64,000 nt of DNA from Mogibacterium sp. (GTDB lineage Bacteria; Bacillota; Clostridia; Peptostreptococcales; Anaerovoracaceae): assembly GCA_024403035.1 (NCBI GenBank), contig JAKSSP010000002.1, forward strand, positions 62,001 through 126,000, given 5' to 3'. Shown one piece after another: positions 25,809 through 35,225 of the stretch. The position numbers and the translations under genes were made by a program. Position 1 is the stretch's first letter. Each line of letters begins with the position of its first letter. Under the pieces are notes generated by a model. That model ran no database searches. It was not told the DNA's origin and worked only from the letters and a program-made list of their open reading frames with translations.

Positions 25809-26600
25809 CTACAGCAGGTCGCCGGCATATGAAAGTATGGCTTCAAGCACTCCGCCTCCGATGGCGAGAGCCTTTTCGGAGACCGTCAGATGATCCGCGG
25901 ATGTTCCCCTCGGATCGACGTCTCCGGATTTCAGTCCTTTGCTGACAGGAGCACCGTCCTGAAGCAGTCCTCTTATCTTTCCGCCTGTCTGAGCATATAC
26001 GGGCTCGCCGTCTACATTGGCGACGCGCTCGCCTTCTTTGACGATATCGCCTATGTTTTTTTCAGGGTGGAATATGCCCGCGCGCGGCGCCTTTATGAGA
26101 CGTCTTATTGTCTCTCCGCCCACGTTGCCGGGCACTCCGGTATTAGGTATTGCAGTACCGTCCCGGATTACTCTGCCAAGCGTATGTCCGCGCTTGGTCT
26201 CTATGACCGCGTGGCAGTCTTTGCCCGCGGTAAACCCGGGGCCGACTCCGATGACGATCTTAGCGTCATCAGGAGTCGTTCCCGTATTTCTTTTTGCCAG
26301 GATCGCGTCGACTACGACTTCAGGTTTCAGCTCACTGATGATCTCAGCCTCCGGATCCGCGAGGACCGGTATGACTCCTCTTGAAAGGCAGTCGCGCGCT
26401 TCTTCTGCGCTTGCGGCCCTTTCCGCTTTTACATCCTCAACCACAGTACTGCCAAGACGGACAGCTTCCGAAAAAGCCACCGTCCTGCGTACTGCCAGAG
26501 GCACCGGCAGATCCGTCATGACCACATCGAATTTTGAATGATGCAGCCTCAGCGCGATCCCGCTGGCAAGATCGCCGGCGCCTTTTATTACTACTAGCAT
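25809..26600 (-). CDS. yqeB: Selenium-dependent molybdenum cofactor biosynthesis protein YqeB
   Basis: A 263-residue YqeB/EF2563-type protein with an N-terminal nucleotide-binding start VVIKGAGDLASGIA and the GVGPGFTAG and GNVGGET segments. The family co-occurs with genes for the labile, non-selenocysteine selenium cofactor of molybdenum hydroxylases; its exact reaction is not known. It lies 8 bases after the ygfK stop and 12 bases before the polyferredoxin. Together with YqeC and MocA at 40-41 kb it marks the hydroxylases here as selenium enzymes. The ATG at 26600 has only a weak ribosome site, suggesting coupling to ygfK. Confidence 0.9.
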   Translation of the reverse strand: MLVVIKGAGDLASGIALRLHHSKFDVVMTDLPVPLAVRRTVAFSEAVRLGSTVVEDVKAERAASAEEARDCLSRGVIPVLADPEAEIISELKPEVVVDAILAKRNTGTTPDDAKIVIGVGPGFTAGKDCHAVIETKRGHTLGRVIRDGTAIPNTGVPGNVGGETIRRLIKAPRAGIFHPEKNIGDIVKEGERVANVDGEPVYAQTGGKIRGLLQDGAPVSKGLKSGDVDPRGTSADHLTVSEKALAIGGGVLEAILSYAGDLL

Positions 26601-26608
26601 CTATCTGT

Positions 26609-29599
26609 TTATCCTATCAGGTATGAATAATTGTCTTTTACTGCTTTTATGAATGCTGCTATGCCCTCAGGCAGCTTGCCATCTGCAAGATCATAATCAC
26701 CCGCGTTACCAAACAGCCTTACGCGTACCTTGCCGCCGTCAAGCAGCAGGAATCCGTTGTTCTCGCTGTCCGCAAAGTCCTCTTCGCTCCAGAACAGAGT
26801 GAATTTGTCCTTGAACGGGCGTCCGCTGTACGGACAGAAGACAGCGCAGTTGCCGCACTCGTTGCACATTCCGTCCACATGGAGGATCTGAGGCTTTTCG
26901 AAGTACGGTACATCGATGACAACGTTCGCTCTGTTTGGACATACATCCGCGCAGACCTCGCATACAGTGGAGCATCCAAGGCATCTCGGATCAGACTTGC
27001 CTGCAGGAGGATCGGCGAGTATTCCCTTCTTCTCAAGCAGTTCATCCATTTTGCCCTTGGCGTTGACTTCAGCGTACTTGTCGAACTTTACTCCGAGGAT
27101 CGCTGAAACGATCGTCTGGGCATCCGCTATAGCCTTTACTACCGTCGCGGGACCTCTGCGGCAGTCACCTGCGGCGTAGAGTCCCTCTACTGTAGTCATG
27201 AGGTCCTCATCTACGATAACTCTGCCCTTTTCATCGAGCTTCGCTCCGGCACCCTCATAGAGGTCTGCCTTGACGCGCTCTCCGACAGCGCAGATAACCG
27301 CAGTAGCAGGTACTTCAGTGAATTCGCCTGTGCCGACAGGTGAACGTCTTCCGCTTGCGTCAGGTTCTCCGAGCTTGCATATCTCGCATTTCAGCTTTCC
27401 GCCCTCGACTCCGACCGGCGCCAGAAGTTCCATGAACTCCACTCCATCATCGATAGCCATTACCAATTCCTCTTCATCGGCCGGCATGTTTCTTCTGTCT
27501 CTTCTGTACACGAGACGTACATTCTTGACGCCCGGCTGGATCTTAGCGGCTCTGGCAACGTCCATCGCGGTGTTACCGCCTCCGATGACTACTGCGTCTG
27601 TCCCAAGATCGACAGAACCCGGAGCAGCCTTTACTGCCTCTAGGAACTCAAGCGCGTCGAGCTCATCGCCGTACTTCAGAGTCTTGCGGCCCGGAGCCCA
27701 TGCGCCGATAGCCACGATGATGTCCGTGAAACCCTCAGCTTTGAGTTCGCTGACTGAAGTGATCTCTCTGCCCGTTACCATCTTTGCGCCGTATGCCGAG
27801 CAAAGAGCAACGTCTTTATCGATGGCGTCATCGCCGATCCTGAATGCCGGGATCACGTAGCGAGGCACGCCGCCCATCTTTTCGTTCTTTTCGAATACCG
27901 TTACATCAGCTCCTGCTCTAGAGAGGAACGAAGCTGAAGCAAGTCCGGCAGGACCTCCGCCTATGACAGCTACCTTCTTGCCGGCAGCTCCCGCGGCCTT
28001 GAGACCAGGCAGAACCTTGTCGAACGCAGCCTCAGCAGCCATCAGCTTGACCTCGCGGATGCGCAGAGCCGATTCGTAGTGGTTTCTCATGCACCTGTCA
28101 GCGCAGGTATGCGGGCAGATCGTTCCTGTCGTGAACGGCAGGGCGTTCTTCTCAAGTATGATATTCAGAGCATCTTCCGCCCTGCCTTCCTCCATGGCTT
28201 CGAGGTACGCAGGGATATCCTGCTCTATAGGGCAGCCGCCGCTGCAAGGAGCTGTGAAGCAGTCAAGCATAGGCAGTTCTTCGCCGTTCTTTCTGTTCGG
28301 AAGCGGTTTGATAGGCTTGCGGTTGCGTCCTCCGTTCTGTGAGAACTCTACAAGAGCCTCCACCTTTGTCAGGTCGACTCCCGCGAATCTTTCGTTTCCG
28401 CAGTCCATGAGTTTCTCGCCTATCTGGCTCATCCTCTGATAACCGCCCGGCTTCAGAACGGTAGTAGCCATCGTGATAGGCCATATGCCCGCGTCGAATA
28501 TCTCAGCGATGTTGAAGAAGTCAGCGCCGCCGCTGAAGCTGATCCTCAGCTTTCCGTTGAACTGCTTCGTGATCCTTCTCGCGAGTTCTATGGTCAGCGG
28601 GAACAGGCTGCGTCCGGACATGTACATCTCCTCGGAAGGAAGCTCGCCTGCCTTAACGTCCACAGGGAACGTGTTGGTGAGTTTGACTCCAAATTCGAGC
28701 CCCTTCTCATCGCAGAGTGCCTGCAGTCTCTCAAACATAGGGACTGCGTCTGCCCACTGCAGGTCCTCAAGGAAGTGGTGGTCGTCAAACGCGATATAGC
28801 TGAATCCGAGCGAATCGAGGCGCTCTCTGGCAAACTCATAACCGAGCAGTGTCGGATTGCACTTGATGAATGTGTTGAGGCCCTTCTCTTTGATCAGATA
28901 GGAAGCGATCCTCTCGATCTCATCAGGCGGGCATCCGTGCAGCGTCGATTCAGTGATCGATCCGGATATCCTTGCCGGGATCGACTTTACGAATTCCTCG
29001 TCAACGACTTTGAATTTTCCATCCTTTACAGCCTGAAGGGATACCGCCATAGCGTCCTTGAACACCTCTGTCTCCGAGGCGTCCTTCATGCCGTCGATAT
29101 ATGTATCCACTTTATTCTTCTTGATGCCCTCGAGGTCATAGCCTACGGACATGTTGAACACGAATCCGTCAGGATCGCCGAGTCCAAGCTCCTTTGCGAG
29201 GATCTTGCAGATGAACCATGCCTTTACGTATTCATCAAATGCCTGATGCACATAGAGCTCTGTCGACCACTCGCAGTTGTAGCACTCATCATGTGCCGTG
29301 ATGCAAGGCTTTGCGACACACGCCGCGAGATCCGGACCATCCATGTCCTGTACGGTCTTGAGTTCGAAGAATCTCGAGCCCGCTACATATGACGCGATGA
29401 TATTCTGAGCCAGCTGTGTATTAGGGCCGGCCGCAGGTCCGTATGGCGACTCGATCTTTTCATCGAAGATAGGGAGCGCCTGGCCGTTTGTGTGTTTCAC
29501 CATCTTGGAAACACCGAAGATGCTTTTGCTTTTGCCGTACTCCTCAAGTACCCAGTCAAGAAGGTGCTTATACGGCATAGGTCTCATAATGTCACTCAT
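26609..29599 (-). CDS. ygfK: YgfK, putative selenate reductase / purine oxidoreductase flavoprotein subunit
   Basis: A 996-residue multidomain Fe-S flavoprotein. Residues 1-430 form a TIM-barrel-like N-domain. The middle resembles the small subunit of glutamate synthase: a cysteine set CSGGCPIEQDIPAYL near 455, FAD motif VAVIGGGPAGLASA near 550 and NAD(P) motif VVIGGGNTAMDVARA near 670. The C-terminus has ferredoxin-type cysteines CLGCSTVCEVCADVCP and CNECGNCAVFCP. YgfK is needed for urate use in E. coli and is thought to pass NAD(P)H electrons to XdhD. I start it at 29599, which fits GGAGGG by spacing; the annotated ATG two codons earlier is too close. Confidence 0.9.
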   Translation of the reverse strand: MSDIMRPMPYKHLLDWVLEEYGKSKSIFGVSKMVKHTNGQALPIFDEKIESPYGPAAGPNTQLAQNIIASYVAGSRFFELKTVQDMDGPDLAACVAKPCITAHDECYNCEWSTELYVHQAFDEYVKAWFICKILAKELGLGDPDGFVFNMSVGYDLEGIKKNKVDTYIDGMKDASETEVFKDAMAVSLQAVKDGKFKVVDEEFVKSIPARISGSITESTLHGCPPDEIERIASYLIKEKGLNTFIKCNPTLLGYEFARERLDSLGFSYIAFDDHHFLEDLQWADAVPMFERLQALCDEKGLEFGVKLTNTFPVDVKAGELPSEEMYMSGRSLFPLTIELARRITKQFNGKLRISFSGGADFFNIAEIFDAGIWPITMATTVLKPGGYQRMSQIGEKLMDCGNERFAGVDLTKVEALVEFSQNGGRNRKPIKPLPNRKNGEELPMLDCFTAPCSGGCPIEQDIPAYLEAMEEGRAEDALNIILEKNALPFTTGTICPHTCADRCMRNHYESALRIREVKLMAAEAAFDKVLPGLKAAGAAGKKVAVIGGGPAGLASASFLSRAGADVTVFEKNEKMGGVPRYVIPAFRIGDDAIDKDVALCSAYGAKMVTGREITSVSELKAEGFTDIIVAIGAWAPGRKTLKYGDELDALEFLEAVKAAPGSVDLGTDAVVIGGGNTAMDVARAAKIQPGVKNVRLVYRRDRRNMPADEEELVMAIDDGVEFMELLAPVGVEGGKLKCEICKLGEPDASGRRSPVGTGEFTEVPATAVICAVGERVKADLYEGAGAKLDEKGRVIVDEDLMTTVEGLYAAGDCRRGPATVVKAIADAQTIVSAILGVKFDKYAEVNAKGKMDELLEKKGILADPPAGKSDPRCLGCSTVCEVCADVCPNRANVVIDVPYFEKPQILHVDGMCNECGNCAVFCPYSGRPFKDKFTLFWSEEDFADSENNGFLLLDGGKVRVRLFGNAGDYDLADGKLPEGIAAFIKAVKDNYSYLIG

Positions 29600-29621
29600 A
29601 GTCATCCCTCCTCAGCACTGA

Positions 29622-30962
29622 CTAATAAACTCTGTGATTGAGTTCGCCCCAGAGCTTCTTGCTCTGCTCCAGAGTCCAGGCGTTGATCGCCTCTTCATCT
29701 ATACCTACGAATTCTCTGTCTTTGTACAGGACCTTTCCGTTGATGATCGTAGTTCTGCAGTTCTTGCCCATGAATCCGAAGATCATGTGACCGTCGATGT
29801 TTTCATCCGAGAACGGAGTGAACGGCTTGTAATCCATCACGATGACGTCCGCGGCGGCTCCTGCCTTCAGGATGCCCAGAGGCTTCTTGAAGTACTTGGC
29901 CGCGATCTTGCGGTTGTTGTCAAAGAGCATGCTGGTTCCCTCCATCCAGGCGACGTTAGGCATCTGAGCATTGTGTCTCTGGATGATAAGGAATACCTTA
30001 AGGCTCTCAAGCATGTCATGGGTGTACGCGTCGGTACCCATTCCCACGGTGATGCCCTTTTCGAAGAACTTCAGGACAGGCGCGCATCCAACCGCGTTGC
30101 CCATGTTGGACTCAGGGTTGTTGACTACCATGGTGCCTGTCTCCTTTATGATGTCCATCTCGGCAGGGCTTACATGGATGCAGTGTCCCAGAAGTGTCTT
30201 TTCTCCGAGGATGCCGTTGTAAAGCAGCCTGTTTATAGGCTTGCATCCGTAGTTTCTGATGCTGTCGTAAACGTCGTTCATGCCCTCGGAAACGTGAATG
30301 TGGAAGCCCGTCATTCCGTCGTTAGCCTCTACCATCTTCTCGAACGTCTTGTCGGATATGGTGAAAAGAGCGTGGCCTCCGAACATGGCCTTGATCATGT
30401 CGTCATCTTCCTTGATAGCCCACTTGGCAAAGTCGGCGTTCTCCTTGATGGCCTCCATGGTCTTCTGCTCGCCGTCTCTCTCAGATACTTCGTAGCAAAG
30501 GCAGGATCTCATGCCAAGCTCCTTGGCAACGTCCTTGATAGCGAACAGCGATCCAGGTATCTCGCAGAAGCTTGCGTGATGGTCAAAGATGGTCGTAACA
30601 CCGTCTCTGATGCAGTCGAGAATGGTCGCATACGCGCTGGCTTTTGTGCCGTCTATCGTCAGATGGCGGTCGATGTTCCACCACATTCCGTCGAGTATCT
30701 CGAAGAAGTTGGTCGGGTTATGGCCTTCGATCGCCAGGCCTCTTGCAAGACCCGAATAGATATGAGTATGTGCGTTGATAAGACCCGGCATGATAACGCC
30801 GCCCTTTGCGTCGATGAATTCGGCATCAGGATAAGCCGCCTTCATGTCCGCCAGGCTTCCCACATCCTTGATGACTTCACCATCGATAACGACAGCGCCG
30901 TCCTTTAAATATGGAAACTCACGATCTCTGGTAATTAACTGTCCATTTCCGATCAGTAACAT
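29622..30962 (-). CDS. ssnA: SsnA-type amidohydrolase
   Basis: A 446-residue metal-dependent amidohydrolase with NAHTHIYSG near 62, HIHVSEG near 222, a histidine in LLGHCIHV near 252 and MGTDAYTHD near 305. SsnA was named in E. coli as a stationary-phase gene and recurs with ygfK and the selenium-linked hydroxylases; recent work places it among the purine or urate catabolic enzymes. It most resembles aminohydrolases acting on purine-like rings, so deamination of a purine or ring opening is likely, but the reaction is not proved. Start has GGGAGG. Position between xdhD and ygfK matches the E. coli ygfK-ssnA-ygfM-xdhD block. Confidence 0.88.
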   Translation of the reverse strand: MLLIGNGQLITRDREFPYLKDGAVVIDGEVIKDVGSLADMKAAYPDAEFIDAKGGVIMPGLINAHTHIYSGLARGLAIEGHNPTNFFEILDGMWWNIDRHLTIDGTKASAYATILDCIRDGVTTIFDHHASFCEIPGSLFAIKDVAKELGMRSCLCYEVSERDGEQKTMEAIKENADFAKWAIKEDDDMIKAMFGGHALFTISDKTFEKMVEANDGMTGFHIHVSEGMNDVYDSIRNYGCKPINRLLYNGILGEKTLLGHCIHVSPAEMDIIKETGTMVVNNPESNMGNAVGCAPVLKFFEKGITVGMGTDAYTHDMLESLKVFLIIQRHNAQMPNVAWMEGTSMLFDNNRKIAAKYFKKPLGILKAGAAADVIVMDYKPFTPFSDENIDGHMIFGFMGKNCRTTIINGKVLYKDREFVGIDEEAINAWTLEQSKKLWGELNHRVY

Positions 30963-30979
30963 GATTCATCCTCCCTTCA

Positions 30980-33859
30980 CTATATCTTTCCAAGTTCTCT
31001 CAGTATCTTTTCAGGTGTCATAGGCCAGCTGCGCATCCATACGCCGCAGGCGTCATGGATGGCGTTTCCTATGGCCGGAGCAGCGCCGTTGCAGGCGATC
31101 TCCGATATTGACTTCGCGCCGAATGGTCCGTGCGCGTCGTTGACGTCTATGAGCACCGCCTTGAAATCGTCAGGCTGCTCGCTTATCATCGGGACTCCGT
31201 AATCCGTCATTGTGGCGTTTACACAGCGTCCGTCCTTGTCGAGTATCATGTCCTCGTACAGGGTATGGCCGATGGACTTGAGCGAGGCTCCGTACATCTG
31301 GCAAAGCGCTGCTTCCGGGTTGATAGGAGTACCGGCATCCTGCACGGCATAGAACTTCTGGACCTTGACTTCTCCTGTTCTGACGTTGACCGCTACCTGA
31401 GCGAAATGCGCTCCGTACGGTACCGAGGAAGCCGCTGTAGTGAAGCTTCCCGGCGCGATGAGATGACCGCGTCCCGTGCCGGATGTCGCCGTGTGGATGA
31501 TATCGTAGTACGATAACTCTTTACCGGTCTTCTTAGATCTGACAACTCCCGGCCAGTCGATCTCCATGTCATCGAGATCTTCTCCAAGCTGATATGCTGC
31601 CTCATCAAGGATCTTATCCTTCAGATTGGTGGATGCCACGACCGCGGCATTGCCGCTGAAGAATGTTCCTGACGAAGCGTATGAACCTGTATCGAAGGCT
31701 CCGGAGTCCGTATCTCCTGAAAGTACCGTTATCCTGTCCATAGGTACGCAGAGTATGTCGCTCGCTACCTTGGCTATGATGGTGTCGAGGCCTGTTCCGA
31801 TATCTGCCGCTCCTGAGAGGACGATTATGGAGCCGTCCATCTCGAGCTTGGCTATCGCGTTAGCGTGGTCGAGTCCCGGAAGTCCGGATCCCTGCATGAT
31901 CATCGCGAAGCCCTTGCCTATCTTCCAGTCAGGGTCGCCGCTTTCCTCATGCTTGCCCCACTCTATCATCTCACAGCCCTTCTCGACTGCCTCTCTGAGT
32001 CCGCACGATCCTACCGGCACTACGTTTCCTTCGCGGCCTTCGCCGAGTCCCCTCAGTATCTCAAGCATGTAGCCTTCTTCGACATGGTTTTTCAGCACCA
32101 TCTCCTTGTAGTCCACGCCCAGTTTCTCTGCAAGCTCGCACATGGCCATCATAAGACCGTATGTGCCCTTAGGCGTGCCGTAGCCCTGATACGCACCTGC
32201 AGGAGGGGTGTTGGTATAGTAGATCGTCAGATCGTATTTCATGTTGTCGCATTTGAACAGCGGCAGAGTCTTTGAGCAGCTGTTCATAGGCACCGTCAGA
32301 GCATGGTTTCCGTAAGGTCCGGTATTGGCATCTACCTTCATGTAGATGCCCGTGATGGAGCCGTCTTTCTTGCCGCCCATCTTGACGTGGACGCGCATCG
32401 GGTGCCTGGTGGAGTTTGCGATGAACTCCTCTTCACGCGTATTGTGATAAAGCACAGGTCTGCCTGTCACGAATGTGGCGTAAGCGGTCAGATCCTCTAC
32501 CAGAATGTCCTGTTTGGATCCGTATCCGCCTCCGACTCTGGTCTTTATTACGTGTATCTTATTTTCGGAAAGGCCTGTGACCCAGCTCACGATGCGGCGC
32601 ACATGGTATGGGACCTGTGTGCTCGCGTAGATTATGAGTCTGCCGTTTTCAAGCTTAGAGAAGCAGATGTGGGTCTCAAGCGGTGTGTGCTGTATCTGGC
32701 TCGTCTGGTATGTGGCTTCGACTACGGCGTCAGCCTCTTCGAATGCTTTGTCGACATCGCCTATGCCGCCGTGGTTGGCAGCCGCAACGTTATGCAGGAT
32801 ATCTCCGTGCAGAGGGAACTGATATACCACCTTGCCCTCTCTCTCGTCTCCGGACAGCTTGGCGTTGTATTCGTCAAGATCTTCCGGAGCGCCGGAGTTG
32901 TACTGCACTTTGCCGTTGTGGACCAGAGGAGCTCCTTCTGCCATTGCCTCCTCGACCGTATATACGGCCTCCAGAGGCTCGTATTCCACCTCGATGAGAT
33001 CACGTGCCTTTATCGCTTCTTCAAGCGTCTCAGCGACGATGGCGGCCACGCGGTCGCCCACGTGCCTTACCTTCTTGTTGATCAGTTTCCTGTCGTGAGG
33101 CGAAGGTTCAGGGTTGCCCTGTCCCGCAGACATGTATGTCGCGTCAGAGCAGTTGTAAGCCGTGATGACCTTGATGACTCCCGGAAGAGCCTCCGCCTTT
33201 GATGTGTCTATCTTGTTGACATAAGCGTGAGCGTACGGCGAACGGAGAACGACCATATAGCATGTGTCGTCGTCCACGTAATCCTCTACGAACGCCCTCT
33301 CGCCGGATACCAGCTGAGGCGCGTCGATCTTAGGCATCACCTTGCCCACTGCTTTAAGATTCGGCCTGAATTCCGGAGCGATCTCGCTTTTGTACTTTCC
33401 GGTCGCCAGCTTTTCCTTGATGAGGTCGGCAGCCAGATAATAGTGCTCGTATCCCGCGTCGCGGATGAAGATACCTGAAAGTACGTCTTTCACTTCTTCT
33501 CTTGAAGGCATAGGGTTCTGGTCGAACAGCCATGTCATCAGAAGAGCTGCTGCCGGAGAGTTGTACGCACTCTGTACGACTCCCGCGTCCACGAGAGCCT
33601 GCTGCACTACCGAAAGATGCATGGAATCACCGAGGCTGTCTGGAGTTACGATATCGCAGCCCTCCGCCTCGCCCGCAAGCACCAGATTGGAGAACACCGG
33701 TGTGCCGTTGAGCAGCACGGTGTCGCTTCCGCAGAAGCCTTCCGCGTCATCACTGTCGCGGACGGCAAAGTTGCCGTTCATCAGCAGCATCTCGCGGAGT
33801 CTCTTTGTAGGGTCGATATCGAATGACCTTTTCTTGCCGTTTATTGTGCAACTGATCAT
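30980..33859 (-). CDS. xdhD: XdhD-type molybdenum hydroxylase with degenerate Fe-S domain
   Basis: A 959-residue Mo-binding subunit (probable selenate reductase, molybdenum-binding subunit family). The C-terminal 800 residues have GGGYGSKQD near 455, GAYQGYG near 560 and GPFGAKSISE with the catalytic glutamate near 920. The N-terminal 155 residues keep the [2Fe-2S] fold in outline but lack the ligands: DDAEGFCGS replaces the CxxxxCGxC loop, QSAYNSPA replaces QCGFCxPG and IRDAGY replaces CRCTGY. Electrons must therefore reach molybdenum by another route, probably YgfM and YgfK. From memory E. coli XdhD has the same loss. Start follows AAGGAGG. Confidence 0.9.
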   Translation of the reverse strand: MISCTINGKKRSFDIDPTKRLREMLLMNGNFAVRDSDDAEGFCGSDTVLLNGTPVFSNLVLAGEAEGCDIVTPDSLGDSMHLSVVQQALVDAGVVQSAYNSPAAALLMTWLFDQNPMPSREEVKDVLSGIFIRDAGYEHYYLAADLIKEKLATGKYKSEIAPEFRPNLKAVGKVMPKIDAPQLVSGERAFVEDYVDDDTCYMVVLRSPYAHAYVNKIDTSKAEALPGVIKVITAYNCSDATYMSAGQGNPEPSPHDRKLINKKVRHVGDRVAAIVAETLEEAIKARDLIEVEYEPLEAVYTVEEAMAEGAPLVHNGKVQYNSGAPEDLDEYNAKLSGDEREGKVVYQFPLHGDILHNVAAANHGGIGDVDKAFEEADAVVEATYQTSQIQHTPLETHICFSKLENGRLIIYASTQVPYHVRRIVSWVTGLSENKIHVIKTRVGGGYGSKQDILVEDLTAYATFVTGRPVLYHNTREEEFIANSTRHPMRVHVKMGGKKDGSITGIYMKVDANTGPYGNHALTVPMNSCSKTLPLFKCDNMKYDLTIYYTNTPPAGAYQGYGTPKGTYGLMMAMCELAEKLGVDYKEMVLKNHVEEGYMLEILRGLGEGREGNVVPVGSCGLREAVEKGCEMIEWGKHEESGDPDWKIGKGFAMIMQGSGLPGLDHANAIAKLEMDGSIIVLSGAADIGTGLDTIIAKVASDILCVPMDRITVLSGDTDSGAFDTGSYASSGTFFSGNAAVVASTNLKDKILDEAAYQLGEDLDDMEIDWPGVVRSKKTGKELSYYDIIHTATSGTGRGHLIAPGSFTTAASSVPYGAHFAQVAVNVRTGEVKVQKFYAVQDAGTPINPEAALCQMYGASLKSIGHTLYEDMILDKDGRCVNATMTDYGVPMISEQPDDFKAVLIDVNDAHGPFGAKSISEIACNGAAPAIGNAIHDACGVWMRSWPMTPEKILRELGKI

Positions 33860-33861
33860 GT

Positions 33862-34662
33862 CTATACCTCCTTCCCCTTGAGCTGTTTAAACAAGTCGAA
33901 AGCGGTCACCGCTATGAGATAGCGTTTGTACGCGTCGCTTCCGAACATATCATCAGCCGTTTCAAGACCCGTGCAGGTCTTAACCATTACGATGATCTTA
34001 TCCTCGCTGATCTCCGGGTCTTCATTGAACGCTTTTTCAAGATCGCAGAAATGGAGCAGTCCGACATTCTTGACCGCGCCGTTCATGTATACCCCCTCTT
34101 CAGCAAGGGCAGCGCTCATGGTAAGCACCGCATGGCTTTGAGCGGTATTGGCGTAGCGCTTTGACACCAGCTTTATATCCTTCGCTACGGTCACTGAAGT
34201 GATCAGCTTGTCATCATATGCGCCGTCGAGATACTCAGCTATCCCGACTCTTTTTGTCTTTGCGTCGTTTCCAAGAAGTTCCAGGACAGCTCCGGCCGCG
34301 GAAAGCGCAGGGATCAGATAAGAGTCGGATCTCTTAGAGGCTATGTTGCCGCCTATCGTTGCCATGTTGCGCTTGGTGCGCGATGCCATGAAGAGAGCCG
34401 CTTCCTTGAGCCAGCCCGGCACCTTGCCTGATTCGACAAGATCCTGGAAAGTGCACATAGCGCCGATGGTGACGTATCCTGCATCCTCTTCGATCCCGTC
34501 GAGCCCGCTGCATCTCTTGAGCGAGATCAGTGTCTCCGCTTTTTCAGCGATATCCGAACCAAGACGGTTTACCTCTGTCCCTCCCGCAACGAAGGCAGCC
34601 GATGCTGTTTTGGAGACTGCAGCCTCTTCAGGGCTTTTTGCCATTAACAGTTTAGTTGCCAT
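33862..34662 (-). CDS. ygfM: FAD-binding subunit YgfM of the XdhD complex
   Basis: A 266-residue FAD_binding_5/CO-dehydrogenase flavoprotein family member. The FAD motifs FVAGGTEVNRLGSD near 25 and TIGGNIASKRSDSYL near 108 are visible. It is shorter and more divergent than the XdhB subunit encoded 0.6 kb upstream. It stops 2 bases before xdhD starts, so the two subunits are translated together. It presumably replaces the FAD module of XdhD and passes electrons from YgfK. Confidence 0.88.
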   Translation of the reverse strand: MATKLLMAKSPEEAAVSKTASAAFVAGGTEVNRLGSDIAEKAETLISLKRCSGLDGIEEDAGYVTIGAMCTFQDLVESGKVPGWLKEAALFMASRTKRNMATIGGNIASKRSDSYLIPALSAAGAVLELLGNDAKTKRVGIAEYLDGAYDDKLITSVTVAKDIKLVSKRYANTAQSHAVLTMSAALAEEGVYMNGAVKNVGLLHFCDLEKAFNEDPEISEDKIIVMVKTCTGLETADDMFGSDAYKRYLIAVTAFDLFKQLKGKEV

Positions 34663-34673
34663 GATACTTCTCC

Positions 34674-35225
34674 TTACTTGAACGGCATCGGATCCGGATA
34701 TTCGGTGATGCCCTGTGAATTGACCAGCTCGGCCTCTTCAAATTTGCCGAGATGTCTCAGCATCGTCTTCTTTACAGCCCTGAAAATGTTCTCGTAGCCC
34801 GTGCATCTGCAGAGATGTCCGGACAGAGCCTTTCTGAGCTCGTCATCTGTGTACTCCTTGCCGGAGTTTACTATCTCCCAGCTGGTCATGATGAAGCCAG
34901 GTGTGCAGAATCCGCACTGGATGGCTCCCTCATCGACGAACGCCTGCTGTATATCCGATAGTTCTCCACCCGGGCCGGTGAGACCTTCGAGCGTCCATAT
35001 CTCCTTTCCTTCTGCCCAGACCGCGAGATAAATGCAGGAGTTGAAGCCCTCGCCGTTGATGATGACGGTGCAGGCGCCGCACTCTCCCACTTCGCAGCCC
35101 TTCTTGACGGAAGTCAGATGAAGGTCGTTTCTCAGCATGTCGGTGAGCGACTCACGTACGTCCACGACCTGCTCTATCTCCTTGCCGTTGACAGTGCAGT
35201 GGACCACCTTATACTGTTTAGCCAT
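34674..35225 (-). CDS. xdhC: Xanthine dehydrogenase [2Fe-2S] subunit
   Basis: A 183-residue small subunit with all eight ligands for two [2Fe-2S] clusters: GCEVGECGAC plus a later Cys in the first domain, then QCGFCTPGF and CRCTGY in the second. It carries electrons from molybdenum to the FAD subunit XdhB. Its ATG directly abuts the xdhB stop codon, and AGGAGGTGAG precedes it. It is the intact counterpart of the degenerate domain in XdhD, so it could in principle serve both enzymes. Confidence 0.92.
   Translation of the reverse strand: MAKQYKVVHCTVNGKEIEQVVDVRESLTDMLRNDLHLTSVKKGCEVGECGACTVIINGEGFNSCIYLAVWAEGKEIWTLEGLTGPGGELSDIQQAFVDEGAIQCGFCTPGFIMTSWEIVNSGKEYTDDELRKALSGHLCRCTGYENIFRAVKKTMLRHLGKFEEAELVNSQGITEYPDPMPFK

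Noticed and set aside
29634..30908. Plus-strand frame of 424 codons opposite ssnA
   Set aside because: Antisense of a clear amidohydrolase gene, without start signals or known motifs.
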